Assembly (NCBI RefSeq): GCF_017161445.1
Contig: NZ_CP071060.1
Span: forward strand, 2,976,001 to 3,040,000
DNA: 64,000 nt
Direction of reading: 5' to 3'
Source: Niveibacterium microcysteis
GTDB lineage: Bacteria > Pseudomonadota > Gammaproteobacteria > Burkholderiales > Rhodocyclaceae
The notes below the pieces were generated by a model. It was given only the letters and a program-made list of their open reading frames with translations. It ran no database searches and was not told where the DNA came from. Position numbers and translations under genes: made by a program. Below, piece by piece: positions 45,026 through 54,240 of the stretch; position 1 is the stretch's first letter, and every line of letters starts with the position of its first letter.

Positions 45026-46291
45026 TCAACTCGCTGTATCAGCGACCGCTTGCAGCCCGAGCCAGGCCAGCACGCCACGCGCCGCTGCCCGCCCGGTTGC
45101 AAAACAACCGGTCAGCAGATAACCCCCGGTCGGCGCCTCCCAGTCGAGCATTTCTCCCGCGCAGAACACACCAGGCAACGCCTCAAGCATCAGCCCGCGG
45201 GTCATCGCCTCGAAACGCACGCCGCCGGCACTGCTGATCGTTTCGTCAATCGGGCGCGGTGCTAGCAGCCGAACCGGTAGCGCCTTGATCGCCGCGGCAA
45301 GCGCATCAGCGTCGTCGTAGGTATCACGCGACGTGCATTCGCGCAGCAAGCCGCCCTTCACGCCAGCGATGCCGACACGGCTTTGCAGGTGGCTTGCCAT
45401 CGAGCGCGAACCGCGCGGATGGGCCACCTCTGCCCTCACCCGCTCCAGTGTTTTGCCCGGCGCAAGATCGAGGTGCAACGTGGCACTGCCAAGCTGGGCA
45501 ATCGCGTCCCGCAAGGGCGCCGAGAGTGCGTAGATCAAGCTGCCTTCAAGCCCGGTGGCACTGACGACGAACTCACCCTGGCGCTGCCATTCGCGCCCTG
45601 ACACATCGCGAAAATGCGCCACCACCGCCTTCACCGGTTCCCCGGCAAAACGCTCACGAAAATGCTCGCTCCAGCCCGCCTCGAAACCGCAATTGGCTGG
45701 CACCAGCGACGCTACATCCACGCCCCGAGCCCGCAGCCACGGCACCCAGGCGCCATCGGAACCGAGCCGGGCCCAACTGCCGCCGCCAAGCGCAAGCACC
45801 ACGGCGTCCGCTCGCAGGCTGGTATCGCCCTCGGGTGTCGAAAGACTCAGGGCACCGTCGGCCCCCCAGCCGGTCCAGCGGTGCCTCACATGGATACGCA
45901 CACCCTGCTCGCGCAGGCGGTGAAGCCAGGCGCGCAGCAGCGGCGCGGCTTTCATGTCGGTCGGAAACACGCGGCCAGAGCTACCGACAAAAGTATCGAC
46001 ACCGAGCTGGTGGATCCACGCACGCAATGCCTCGGGCGCGAACGCGTCGATGATCGGTGTCATCACGTCACGGCGGGCCCCGTAGCGGCCGAGGAAGGGC
46101 TCGCGCGGCTCGGAATGCGTGATGTTCATGCCGCCCTTGCCGGCCATCAGGAATTTGCGCCCGACCGAGGGCATGGCCTCGAAGAGATCGACCGCCACAT
46201 CGGCTTGTGACAGCACCTCCGCCGCCATCAGGCCAGCCGGGCCGCCGCCGATGATGGCGACGCGCGGGCGCCTGCCCGCAGCTTCAGTCAT
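45026..46291 (-). CDS. BaiN/HI0933-family flavoprotein
   Basis: 421 residues. FAD motif RVAIIGGGPAGLMAAEVLSQ at the N-terminus, then GRKFLMAGKGGMNITHSEP, the family hallmark, and a C-terminal SSAGGVRFEAMTRGLM through GVFCAGEMLDWEAPTGGYLL. It belongs to the branch annotated TIGR03862/BaiN-like, whose physiological substrate is not known. The start at 46291 fits the Rossmann fold start; extra upstream residues are not conserved. It follows the CorC-type gene by 13 bases and may be cotranscribed. Confidence 0.85.
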   Translation of the reverse strand: MTEAAGRRPRVAIIGGGPAGLMAAEVLSQADVAVDLFEAMPSVGRKFLMAGKGGMNITHSEPREPFLGRYGARRDVMTPIIDAFAPEALRAWIHQLGVDTFVGSSGRVFPTDMKAAPLLRAWLHRLREQGVRIHVRHRWTGWGADGALSLSTPEGDTSLRADAVVLALGGGSWARLGSDGAWVPWLRARGVDVASLVPANCGFEAGWSEHFRERFAGEPVKAVVAHFRDVSGREWQRQGEFVVSATGLEGSLIYALSAPLRDAIAQLGSATLHLDLAPGKTLERVRAEVAHPRGSRSMASHLQSRVGIAGVKGGLLRECTSRDTYDDADALAAAIKALPVRLLAPRPIDETISSAGGVRFEAMTRGLMLEALPGVFCAGEMLDWEAPTGGYLLTGCFATGRAAARGVLAWLGLQAVADTAS

Positions 46292-46304
46292 CGCGCTGCA
46301 CCAC

Positions 46305-47606
46305 TCAGCCGTCGGCTTCTTCGCCGAGTCCGAGCCGGCTGGCGAGGATCTTGTCGATGCGTTTGCCATCCATATCGACAACCTCGAAGCGCCAGCCACC
46401 CCATTCGATCGCGTCCGCAGTGTGCGGCAAGCGACCCAGCAGCAGCATCACCATGCCAGACAGGGTGTGGTAGCGCCCCTTGTCTTCCTCCGGCACTTCC
46501 TTGAGTTCGAGGCGATCCTTCAGTTCAGGCACCGGGATCAGTCCATCGAGCAGCCAGCTGCCGTCATCGCGCTGCACCGCCCAGGCGTCATCCACATCGC
46601 GCGGCTTGAATTCACCGGTCACCGCTTCAAGCAAATCCTGCAGCGTGACGATGCCCTGCACTTCGCCGTATTCGTCGATCAGGAAGACCATCTGCGTGGC
46701 CGAGGCCTTGAAGTGCTCCAGCAGCTCCATGCCGGTGAGCGTCTCCGGCACGAAGACGCAGGGCTGCAAATGTTTCTCGAAATCGGGCTTCTCGCCGCGC
46801 AGCGTCTGCCCGAGGATCTGCTTCGCGTGCACCACGCCAACCAAGTGATCGAGGCCGCCACGGCAGACCGGGAACCGCGTGTATTCGGAACCCGCCACAT
46901 GGTGCAGGTTCTGTTCCAGCGGTTGCTCCAGGTCGATGTACACGATGTCGGCGCGCGGCACCATCAGCGAGCCGATCTCGCGCTCGTCGAGCCGGAACAC
47001 GTTGCGCACCATTTCGTGCTCGCGCGATTCAATGACACCCGACTCGGAGCCTTCCTCGAGCATCAGGTGGATCTCTTCTTCGGTCAGCGCCGGCCCGCCG
47101 TTACGGTCGATGCCGAACAGCCGCAGCAGGGCGTCGGTCGAAAACGTCAGCAAGCGGACAAAGGGGCGCGTGATCAGCGCCAAGCCTTCCATCGGGCGGG
47201 CGACGATTCGGGCGATGAGTTCCGGGTTGCTCTGGCCGATGCGCTTGGGCACCAGCTCGCCCACCACGATGGAGATGTAGGTCACGACCAGCACCACCAG
47301 CGCGGTCGAGCCGATTTCGGCGATGCGGTCCTGCAAGCCGAAGGTTTCCAGCCACTTGGCGAGTGGCGCGGCAAACACCGACTCACCGACGATACCGTTG
47401 AGGATACCGATCGAGGTGATACCGATCTGGATCGTGGAGAGGAAGCGCGTCGGCTCCTCGCCCAATCTCACCGCCGCTTCTGCATTCGCGTCGCCGTCGG
47501 AAGCCAGCTTGGCAAGGCGCGCCTTGCGGGCGGTGACCAGCGCGATTTCGGACATCGCGAACAGGCCGTTGATGACGATCAGGCCAATCAGCAGGAAGAA
47601 TTCCAT
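46305..47606 (-). CDS. HlyC/CorC-family membrane protein (DUF21 + CBS pair + CorC domain)
   Basis: 433 residues. N-terminal DUF21 domain with several membrane segments (FFLLIGLIVINGLFAMSEI start, and GIGLINGIVGES-like helices). Then two CBS domains (about 215-330; for example MVPRADIVYIDLEQP) and a C-terminal CorC/HlyC domain with FEVVDMDGKRIDKI. Members take part in magnesium/cobalt homeostasis or export. This length is usual. Confidence 0.9.
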   Translation of the reverse strand: MEFFLLIGLIVINGLFAMSEIALVTARKARLAKLASDGDANAEAAVRLGEEPTRFLSTIQIGITSIGILNGIVGESVFAAPLAKWLETFGLQDRIAEIGSTALVVLVVTYISIVVGELVPKRIGQSNPELIARIVARPMEGLALITRPFVRLLTFSTDALLRLFGIDRNGGPALTEEEIHLMLEEGSESGVIESREHEMVRNVFRLDEREIGSLMVPRADIVYIDLEQPLEQNLHHVAGSEYTRFPVCRGGLDHLVGVVHAKQILGQTLRGEKPDFEKHLQPCVFVPETLTGMELLEHFKASATQMVFLIDEYGEVQGIVTLQDLLEAVTGEFKPRDVDDAWAVQRDDGSWLLDGLIPVPELKDRLELKEVPEEDKGRYHTLSGMVMLLLGRLPHTADAIEWGGWRFEVVDMDGKRIDKILASRLGLGEEADG

Positions 47607-47702
47607 CGAGTGGTGACAACTCCAAAGCGGCGTCTACCGCAGCCGCGAAGCCTGCATTTTAGCCGGGCCGGCGCCAACGCGCTCCGTTTAGGGTGCCGAT
47701 GC

Positions 47703-49193
47703 CTAATCGTCGAGGGTTTCGTAGCGCTCCATGGTGATCGGCAGGGTCAGGGAAAAGACGCTGCCCTCGCCGGGAACGCTACTGACGCTGATGTCGCCGC
47801 CCATCAAGTTTGCGAGCTTGCGCGAGTGCGCAAGGCCAAGGCCGGTACCCTCCACCTCGCTGCGACTCGCCCCCACGCGAGTGAAGGGTTCAAAGATGCG
47901 AACCAGATCGCCGGCTTCGATGCCAATGCCGGTGTCGGCGAAATTGAGTTTGAGCTGCTGCCCGTCAAGCTCGGCACTGACCTTCAGCGCCCCGCCCTGC
48001 CGGTTGTATTTGCAGCCGTTCGAAATCAGGTTGATCACGATCTGGCGCGTGCGACGTCGGTCGGCGCAAGCGATGGCGTCGGCCGCTACGGCGTGCGACA
48101 GCGTCACGCCGTAGCGCGACGCGACCGGCGCGGTCATCGTGAAGCACTCGTCGAGCAAGGCCTCCATCGCCAGATTCTCCGGATGCAGATCGACACGCCC
48201 CGCCTCTACCTGCGCCAGATCCAGCACGTCGCCAATCAGCTCCAGCAGATGCTGACCGGCGGTGTAGATGTGCTCTGCGAACTCGGCCTCGGCCGGTGGC
48301 AAGTCGGCCCGCAGTAGATCGGCGAAGCCGAGGATCGCGTTGAGCGGCGTCTTCAGCTCATGGTTCATCGACGCGATGAAGGCCGACTTGGCCTGGTTGG
48401 CGCGATCAGCCGCTTCACGTGCCGCGACCAGCGCGGCTTCGTAGCGCTTGCTATCGGTTACATCCGAAAACGTGAAGAGGCGCCCGACCGGACGCTTGCG
48501 CAGCCATTGCGGGCGCGCCGCACATTCGATGTAGCGCCCGTCGGCGAGCACCAGGGTGATCACGCTGTCGGCCTGCGGATCGTCCGCAACCGCCGCGAGC
48601 AGCGCACGCCAGGGCACCGGGTCGGCCAACAAGTCCCGTACCGCAGCCATCACGGCGGGGCCGTCCAGCTCGCGCCCGGCGATACCGAACATGTGCGCGA
48701 AACGGCGGTTGAAATTGCGCAAGGTGCCGGAGAGATCGGTCACCAACACACCATCGGCAATCGATTCCAGCGTCGCGGCCAGCAACGATGCCAGCTCGGC
48801 CGTCTCGTCCGCCCGTGCCACATCGGCCGTGACATCGGTGAGGTTCAGCGCGATCAGGGGCGAGGTCGGGTCGCCGAGCACACGGATCTGTTTCTCGACG
48901 TGGACCGTGCTGCCGTTGGCATGGCGGTAGGCGCCCGGCACGCGGTCTGCGTCGCGCGCCTGACCAGAGGCCACCTCCTCCCAGAAGAACATGTCCTCAA
49001 GGCTTGCTTCAAAGTCGCTGATCGAGCGGCCGCGCAGGGCTTCGGCGTCGATACCCAACAAACGACCAGCGGCAGTATTGGCGAACACGACGCAGCGCGT
49101 AGCGGCCGACACCAGCAGCATCGCAGTGCTGCCGCCCTGGGCCAGGCATTGCAGGATCAACGAGTCCGCCGGGAGTTGGCTTGTGTCGTTCAT
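47703..49193 (-). CDS. PAS-PAS soluble histidine kinase
   Basis: 496 residues, no membrane segment. Two PAS domains (about 15-130 and 138-255), then dimerisation/phospho-acceptor FIASMNHELKTPLNAILGFA (about 275-294) and an ATPase domain with NGCKYNRQGG, DTGIGIE and EGTGLGLAHSRKLANLMGGD. No receiver domain is attached. Its start overlaps the end of the HD-GYP gene (ATGA, 49190-49193), so the kinase and the c-di-GMP phosphodiesterase are made together. No response regulator is adjacent. Confidence 0.9.
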   Translation of the reverse strand: MNDTSQLPADSLILQCLAQGGSTAMLLVSAATRCVVFANTAAGRLLGIDAEALRGRSISDFEASLEDMFFWEEVASGQARDADRVPGAYRHANGSTVHVEKQIRVLGDPTSPLIALNLTDVTADVARADETAELASLLAATLESIADGVLVTDLSGTLRNFNRRFAHMFGIAGRELDGPAVMAAVRDLLADPVPWRALLAAVADDPQADSVITLVLADGRYIECAARPQWLRKRPVGRLFTFSDVTDSKRYEAALVAAREAADRANQAKSAFIASMNHELKTPLNAILGFADLLRADLPPAEAEFAEHIYTAGQHLLELIGDVLDLAQVEAGRVDLHPENLAMEALLDECFTMTAPVASRYGVTLSHAVAADAIACADRRRTRQIVINLISNGCKYNRQGGALKVSAELDGQQLKLNFADTGIGIEAGDLVRIFEPFTRVGASRSEVEGTGLGLAHSRKLANLMGGDISVSSVPGEGSVFSLTLPITMERYETLDD

Positions 49194-50482
49194 GCGCTGG
49201 GCGCCCCGCCAGGTTCGGCGTCGAAGTAGTAGGTGACGCGACGGCGCGGCGAGAGGTATTCGAAGATCGGGCGCGGCAACTGCTGCGGCTTGAGCGTGCG
49301 CGCCACGGTGACGTCGGCCTCCTGCTCCAGGTCGACAAGGATTGCCTCTTCTTTCGGCACGGCGGGGTCATACACCAACAAGGTGGGCTTGAGCGGCCGG
49401 GTGCTATTCACCGACACGACGATGCCAATTGTCTCGTTCGACAGTACAACGATCGAACCCGGCGGATACACGCCCATGCAACGGATGAACACCGACAAGG
49501 CATTGGCATCGAAGTGCGCACGCTGCTGCGCGTACATCACCGAGAGCGCCTCATGCGGCGTCATCGCCTTGGCGGGATTCGGCGGGTTGCAGAGGTTGTC
49601 GTAGGCGTTGACGATCGTGACGATGCGCGCCAGCAGCGAGATCTGATTGCCCTGCAACCCGCGCGGATAGCCGCTTCCGTCTGCGTGCTCATGGTGCTGG
49701 GCAACGATCGCCATGACCTCACCGCTGAGTTCGAGCTTCTTGCCGATCTCCAGCCCGTAGATCACATGCTGCTGCATCAGCTGTTGCTCGGCGTGCGTCA
49801 GTGGATCGGTCTTGCGCACCACCTTGTCCGGGATCTCGACCTTGCCAATATCGTGAAACAGGGCACCAACGCCCAGCGACTTGATCGCTTCGGCCGGCGC
49901 CTTGAGTTCCTTCGCCAGCATCATGGCAAGTACCGCCACGTTGAGCGAATGGAAGTACACATCCTCGTTGCCGGCCTTGTCGTTCATCAGCGTGATCGCG
50001 ACATCGGCATCGGTCAGCATCGAGTCGACCATCGTTTCGGCCAGGCCGCGAGCGGCCTCGTACGATTCCTTCGGGCGCGCGAACAGGTTCTGCGTAATCG
50101 CCTTGATCGCCTTGGTCGCGCTCTGGAACTCACGCTCGCAAGCGTTTACCCGCGTGCGCTGCTCAGTCAGCCGTTGTATGCGCTCACGCTTGGCCTTGTA
50201 GGCCGGGTCATCCTCTTTCGACAGCGCGGGCGGCGGCGGGGGCGAAATCTCGCCGGTTGGCTGCGCAAGCGGTTCCGATTCGCTCTTTGAGGGCGAGTAA
50301 CGGATGCGCTCGAGCCCGAGCGACTGCAGGGTCGCAATCTGGTCGAGGCTCTTGATCTTGAAGCTCGAGAACGTGAACGGGTGATCCATCCACGACAGGT
50401 CGAGGTGGATGTGCAGCCCGATGCACAGTTGCTGCGGGGTGATGAAGTGATCCTTCGAGTGGTCGTCGCGGTCCACCGCCAT
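49190..50482 (-). CDS. HD-GYP cyclic-di-GMP phosphodiesterase (DUF3391 + HD-GYP)
   Basis: 430 residues. The N-terminal 100 residues match DUF3391, often attached to HD-GYP proteins. The metal-binding HD is in ALFHDIGKVEIPDKVV and the signature GYP in HHEHADGSGYPRGL, both intact, so c-di-GMP or pGpG hydrolysis is likely. The C-terminal tail has ASCHR-like strands and a PIFEYLSPRRRVTYYFD end. Cytoplasmic. Co-translated with the PAS kinase gene. Confidence 0.93.
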   Translation of the reverse strand: MAVDRDDHSKDHFITPQQLCIGLHIHLDLSWMDHPFTFSSFKIKSLDQIATLQSLGLERIRYSPSKSESEPLAQPTGEISPPPPPALSKEDDPAYKAKRERIQRLTEQRTRVNACEREFQSATKAIKAITQNLFARPKESYEAARGLAETMVDSMLTDADVAITLMNDKAGNEDVYFHSLNVAVLAMMLAKELKAPAEAIKSLGVGALFHDIGKVEIPDKVVRKTDPLTHAEQQLMQQHVIYGLEIGKKLELSGEVMAIVAQHHEHADGSGYPRGLQGNQISLLARIVTIVNAYDNLCNPPNPAKAMTPHEALSVMYAQQRAHFDANALSVFIRCMGVYPPGSIVVLSNETIGIVVSVNSTRPLKPTLLVYDPAVPKEEAILVDLEQEADVTVARTLKPQQLPRPIFEYLSPRRRVTYYFDAEPGGAPSA

Positions 50483-50578
50483 CGTCCGTTGTCCGGGTTA
50501 CAGGGGTACGGAGGTACTAACGGCAGCGCGTGGGCAAAGCTAAAGGCCCCTGAAGGCCCACTTGGGCCCGATCGGTTG

Positions 50579-51058
50579 TCAGCGGGTGCCGCGCTGCCGC
50601 CGGATGAGTCGCAGATCGGTGATGAATTCGAGCGGTGCCCCAACCTGGATCTGGTTGAACGCCGGATGCTGCGGATTGAGCAGGTAGTTGGTCTCGGAAG
50701 GGATCACTGCACTCGGCACTGCGAGCACCGCGCTCCGGCGGCTACGGGCCCACTCCGTGCCGATCTGCTGCAAGTGCTCGCGCGCGCTCATCTCGCGCCA
50801 GCCTTCGGGCAGGCTGTTGGCCGCCAGGTGTTCGATCGACAGGTCAGCGGAAATGAACGCCGGGATCATCACGTAGCGCGCACGCAGCGGGTCGTCCTGC
50901 ACCAGCAGTTCGAGCATCGCGAGCGACTGCGTGGCCGCGGTGTAGACCATCGGCACATGTTTGCGATTCCAGCGCCCGCCGTACAGGCGGGCGCCTTCAC
51001 CGCTGAACGCGCTGTCGGCAAATCGGGCGGTGACGAGCCGCCAGACCGTGAGGGTCAT
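50579..51058 (-). CDS. RES-domain toxin
   Basis: 159 residues of the RES family. GARLYGGRWNRKHVPMVYTA and SLAMLELLVQDDP contain the conserved Arg, Trp-Asn and Glu of RES toxins, which degrade or modify NAD+. The gene is three bases after the antitoxin gene, in the usual antitoxin-first order. A chromosomal type II toxin-antitoxin module. Confidence 0.88.
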   Translation of the reverse strand: MTLTVWRLVTARFADSAFSGEGARLYGGRWNRKHVPMVYTAATQSLAMLELLVQDDPLRARYVMIPAFISADLSIEHLAANSLPEGWREMSAREHLQQIGTEWARSRRSAVLAVPSAVIPSETNYLLNPQHPAFNQIQVGAPLEFITDLRLIRRQRGTR

Positions 51059-51061
51059 CGA

Positions 51062-51514
51062 TCAGGCAAACACGCCGTGTTCGATCCGCCCCAGCGTATC
51101 CAGCACGCTCTCGGCGCCGATATCGGTATCCAGCAGCGACATCGGCGTAGCGCCGCACAGCGCGGCGTTGGGCGACTTGAGCCAATCGAGTGCGACATCG
51201 AGGTCTTCAAACACCTCCTCTGCGCGCTCCACCACCCGCGCCAGCCGCACCACCTTAGCCGACTCTTCGCTGTTGAGCAGGCCTTCACGCTTGCGCCGCG
51301 CCAGCGTGCGCTCGGGAATGCCCAGCGAGCCAGCGAGCTCCGCCTGGGTCATCTGGATCATGCGGGCAAGCGACTCCACCGCCTGCGCAGGTATCCCGTG
51401 GCGAATCAGGCTCACCCATTCGAGCGGCGTGCGCGGCACGCTCTGCAACACACGGTGCCCGCCAAGCAGGCCTTGTATCGACAGATCTTCTCGCTGCAAC
51501 GCGGCTGAACTCAT
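51062..51514 (-). CDS. Xre/MbcA/ParS-like antitoxin (DUF2384)
   Basis: 150 residues. A central helix-turn-helix reads ELAGSLGIPERTLARRKREG, and the C-terminal DUF2384 part FEDLDVALDWLKSPNAALCG ends just before the toxin gene. It binds and neutralises the RES toxin and represses the operon. The start at 51514 (MSSAALQREDLSIQG) is chosen by family length. Confidence 0.88.
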   Translation of the reverse strand: MSSAALQREDLSIQGLLGGHRVLQSVPRTPLEWVSLIRHGIPAQAVESLARMIQMTQAELAGSLGIPERTLARRKREGLLNSEESAKVVRLARVVERAEEVFEDLDVALDWLKSPNAALCGATPMSLLDTDIGAESVLDTLGRIEHGVFA

Positions 51515-51529
51515 GCTGCACCACCTTTC

Positions 51530-51562
51530 GCCATATGGCACTCAATATAGTCAAATATGGCA
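51530..51562 (-). promoter_or_regulatory. repeats upstream of the toxin-antitoxin operon
   Basis: TGCCATAT occurs twice on the minus strand (reverse of 51555-51562 and 51533-51540), 22 bases apart, about two helical turns. The second copy is inside the palindrome GCCATATGGC (51530-51539). AATATA (51544-51549) between them could be part of the promoter. Good candidates for antitoxin autoregulation. Confidence 0.6.
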
Positions 51563-51703
51563 TTCACAGCAAGGCAGGCTGGCCGCGGGGGGCTCCGATC
51601 GGCCTGCGCGGCAGGCGGAGCGCCACGCAGAGCGCGGAACGTTCTCCGGCGAAGCTGATCGAATCGGCGCATCCTTCACCTAGGCCCAAACTGCGAGTCC
51701 ACC

Positions 51704-52255
51704 ATGTTCAGCCTGCGTCGCATTGCGCTCCGTCGCATCTTCCTGCCCCTTGCCGCCCTGGTACTCGCTGGCTGCGCCACCGCGCCGCCCGAAGGCATTA
51801 CGTCGGTCACACCCTTTGATGCTGCCCGCTACACCGGCAAGTGGTACGAGATCGCACGGCTGGACCACAGCTTCGAACGCGGCCTGAGCGACGTCAGCGC
51901 ACGCTACCGCCAGCAGGCCGACGGCAGCATCGAGGTCATCAACCGGGGATTCGATGCGCAGAAAAACGACTGGCGCGAAGCGGTCGGCCGCGCACTGTTC
52001 ATCGGCGACACCAACCGGGCCTCGCTGAAGGTTTCATTCTTCGGCCCCTTCTACGGTGGCTACCACGTCGTGCGGCTTGATCCGGATTACCGTTGGGCGA
52101 TGGTGGTCGGCCCGAGCCGCGACTACCTGTGGATCCTGGCGCGCGACAAACAGCTCGCGCCGGAAGTCCGCGACCAACTGATCCGCGATGCCCAAGTACT
52201 CGGCTTGCCGACCGACAAGCTCGTCTGGGTGACGCACAGCCGCAGCGACGGCTGA
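51704..52255 (+). CDS. blc: outer-membrane lipocalin (Blc)
   Basis: 183 residues. Lipobox LVLAGC with Cys24, no Asp after it, so outer-membrane sorting is expected. The lipocalin motif is YTGKWYEIARLDHSFERGL, and GPFYGGYHVVRLDPDYRWAMV and YLWILAR complete the fold. Bacterial lipocalins bind fatty acids or lysophospholipids and act in envelope stress. Stand-alone gene converging on ygiD. Confidence 0.92.
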   Translation: MFSLRRIALRRIFLPLAALVLAGCATAPPEGITSVTPFDAARYTGKWYEIARLDHSFERGLSDVSARYRQQADGSIEVINRGFDAQKNDWREAVGRALFIGDTNRASLKVSFFGPFYGGYHVVRLDPDYRWAMVVGPSRDYLWILARDKQLAPEVRDQLIRDAQVLGLPTDKLVWVTHSRSDG

Positions 52256-52267
52256 AGGCAACGCCGT

Positions 52268-53089
52268 TCAGGCCGCAGCGGGCGTCCAGCGCCAGCTGTC
52301 CATCGCCAGCGCGGGGCCATCGAACACCGAGAGAAAACGCTCCACGCCGACCCCGTCGCCCGCTGCACCGAGCGCGACGAACAGGGGCAGGAAGTGCTCC
52401 GGGCTCGGGTGGGCACGTAGTGCATCCGGCGCACGTTGCGTCCAGTCGAGCAGATCGTCGATGCGGCGCGCTTCGATCGCAGCCGCGACCCAATCGTCAA
52501 ACGCTTTTACGTAAGGCATCGGCTCAACCGACTGGCCCAGCAGATCCGGCCGCCGGAAGGCGTCGCGCAGATTGTGCGTGGTGTGGCCGGAGGCAACGAT
52601 CAGCACATCGTCCGCTACCAGCGGCGCCAGCGCCTTGCCCACCGCATAGTGGTGGCGGGCGCACAACTCCGGCTGCACCGACAACTGAATCACCGGCACA
52701 TCGGCCTTCGGAAACATGTGCAGCAGCGGCACCCAGGCACCGTGATCCAGACCACGCGCGCCATCAATGCCGGCAGTAAGGCCAGCGTCGCGCAGCAGCC
52801 CACGCGCCTGCTCGGCCAAAGCCGGCGCGCCCGGGGCCGGGTAGCGCAAGCGATACAGCGCATCCGGGAAACCGCCGAAGTCGTGGATCGTTGCAGGCGC
52901 CTCGGCGCCGGTCAGCATCGGGATACCGGTGTTCCAGTGCGCCGACACCGCGATGATCGCGCGCGGCCGCGGCAAGGATGCACCGAGCTTCGCCCAGGCC
53001 CTGGCCGCGTCGCTGTCGAGCATTGCGTGCAGCGGAGAACCATGCGAGAGAAACAGGACGGACTGGGCAGCAGCGGTGTTCATGATCAA
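52268..53089 (-). CDS. ygiD: class III extradiol dioxygenase-like protein (YgiD/DODA)
   Basis: 273 residues, usual length. LFLSHGSPLHAML, AIIAVSAHWNTG, GLDHGAWVPLLHMFP and LIVASGHTTHNLRD contain the expected metal/active-site His residues. Such enzymes (YgiD) open L-DOPA; in bacteria the real substrate is often unknown. Two Met codons near 53089 (MIMN) are possible starts. It follows gst after a gap holding a strong hairpin. Confidence 0.85.
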   Translation of the reverse strand: MIMNTAAAQSVLFLSHGSPLHAMLDSDAARAWAKLGASLPRPRAIIAVSAHWNTGIPMLTGAEAPATIHDFGGFPDALYRLRYPAPGAPALAEQARGLLRDAGLTAGIDGARGLDHGAWVPLLHMFPKADVPVIQLSVQPELCARHHYAVGKALAPLVADDVLIVASGHTTHNLRDAFRRPDLLGQSVEPMPYVKAFDDWVAAAIEARRIDDLLDWTQRAPDALRAHPSPEHFLPLFVALGAAGDGVGVERFLSVFDGPALAMDSWRWTPAAA

Positions 53090-53101
53090 TTCCCGAATGA
53101 G

Positions 53102-53130
53102 GTGACGCGGGTCGGCACGACCCGCGTCAC
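53102..53130 (-). terminator. strong hairpin between gst and ygiD
   Basis: GTGACGCGGGTCG (53102-53114), loop GCA, CGACCCGCGTCAC (53118-53130): a perfect 13-bp stem. There is no T-run, so it may slow or process the transcript instead of stopping it. Confidence 0.5.
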
Positions 53131-53141
53131 GATGGCAAGGC

Positions 53142-53750
53142 TTACTTCAGCAGACCTTCGGCACGCAGCGCCGCCTGAACTGCCGGGCGCGCCGCAACGC
53201 GGGCGTGGAAAGCGGCCAGCACCGGCCACTGGGCGAGGTCGATACCGACCCACTGGCTCCAGTTGATGACGGTGAAGAGGTAGCCGTCGGCCACGGTGAA
53301 CTGGCTGCCGGTGAGGTAATCCTTGCCCTGAAGCTGGCTCACCACATATTCGAAGCGCTTGGCGAGCAAGGCCTTGGCGGCATCCTTGGTCTCGGCCGGT
53401 GCCGTCGGGTTGAACAGTGCGCCAAAGGTCTTGTGCAGTTCGGAGTTGATGAAGGTCAGCCACTCCTGCAGGCGATAGCGCGCCATCGTGCCATTCGCCG
53501 GCGCAAGGCCGCTTTCCGGCTTCTGGTCGGCGATGTACTGCACGATCGCCGGGCCTTCGGTGAGGACTTCGCCGCTGTCGAGTTGCACGGTCGGCACATA
53601 GCCCTTCGGATTGATTGCGGTGAAGTCGCCGCCGTCGGCCATCTGCTTGGTCTTCAGATCCACTTTCACGAGTTCAACCGGCAGGCCGGCTTCGAGCAGC
53701 GCGATGTGCGGCGAAAGCGAGCAGGCGCCGGGCGAGAAGAACAGTTTCAT
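53142..53750 (-). CDS. gst: glutathione S-transferase
   Basis: 202 residues. Thioredoxin-like N-terminal domain opens MKLFFSPGACSLSPHIALLE, with the Ser/Cys region (ACSLS) of beta-class enzymes, then GYVPTVQLDSGEVLTEGPAI, and an all-helical C-terminal domain with LTGSQFTVADGYLFTV. Probably GstA-like beta class. The start at 53750 is the family start. Part of a doxX-gst-ygiD run opposite a LysR regulator. Confidence 0.92.
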   Translation of the reverse strand: MKLFFSPGACSLSPHIALLEAGLPVELVKVDLKTKQMADGGDFTAINPKGYVPTVQLDSGEVLTEGPAIVQYIADQKPESGLAPANGTMARYRLQEWLTFINSELHKTFGALFNPTAPAETKDAAKALLAKRFEYVVSQLQGKDYLTGSQFTVADGYLFTVINWSQWVGIDLAQWPVLAAFHARVAARPAVQAALRAEGLLK

Positions 53751-53820
53751 TTTGGTTTCTCCGTTGGGTTGAGGGTTGAGCTGTAGCGCCGGGCAACCCA
53801 TGGTCGCCCGGGGGTGTGAA

Positions 53821-54240
53821 TCAGGCAAAGGCAGGCACCGCGACGGGCTTGCGACCATCCACCGCGAACGCGCCAGCACCGAGCAAGCCCTGCACGATGG
53901 TTGCCACGGTCAGGAACACCGGATATTCCCAGCCGCCGTTAGGCGCAGAAAAGACCCATCCGTTCCCGAGATGCGCCCAGCTTGCGCCAAGCAGCACCGG
54001 CGTGAGCAGCGCGGCAACCAGGCGGGTGCGCCAGCCGAGCAGTAGCGCGATACCCCCCAGCAACTCGGCCGCAAACACCGGGTAGGCCAGCATGCCGGGC
54101 AAACCGAGCGATGCAAAGAATGCGGCCGTACCCGGCAAGGTGAAGACAAGCAACTTCAAAAGTGCGTGGGCAACGAACATCAAGCCAAGGCTGATGCGCA
54201 AGACGAAGGTGCCGATCTGGGCGGTTTGTGCGTGTTCCAT
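53821..54240 (-). CDS. DoxX family membrane protein
   Basis: 139 residues with four membrane segments; GTFVLRISLGLMFVAHALLK and LELGGIALLLGW-like helices are DoxX signatures. Function uncertain; DoxX proteins often accompany redox or stress genes. The start is at 54240 (MEHAQTAQIGTF). It diverges from the LysR gene, so it is probably the first gene of its target operon. Confidence 0.85.
   Translation of the reverse strand: MEHAQTAQIGTFVLRISLGLMFVAHALLKLLVFTLPGTAAFFASLGLPGMLAYPVFAAELLGGIALLLGWRTRLVAALLTPVLLGASWAHLGNGWVFSAPNGGWEYPVFLTVATIVQGLLGAGAFAVDGRKPVAVPAFA

Noticed and set aside
46119..48317. 732-codon plus-strand frame
   Set aside because: Antisense to the CorC-type and PAS kinase genes; composition is His/Arg/Gln-rich as in other shadows.
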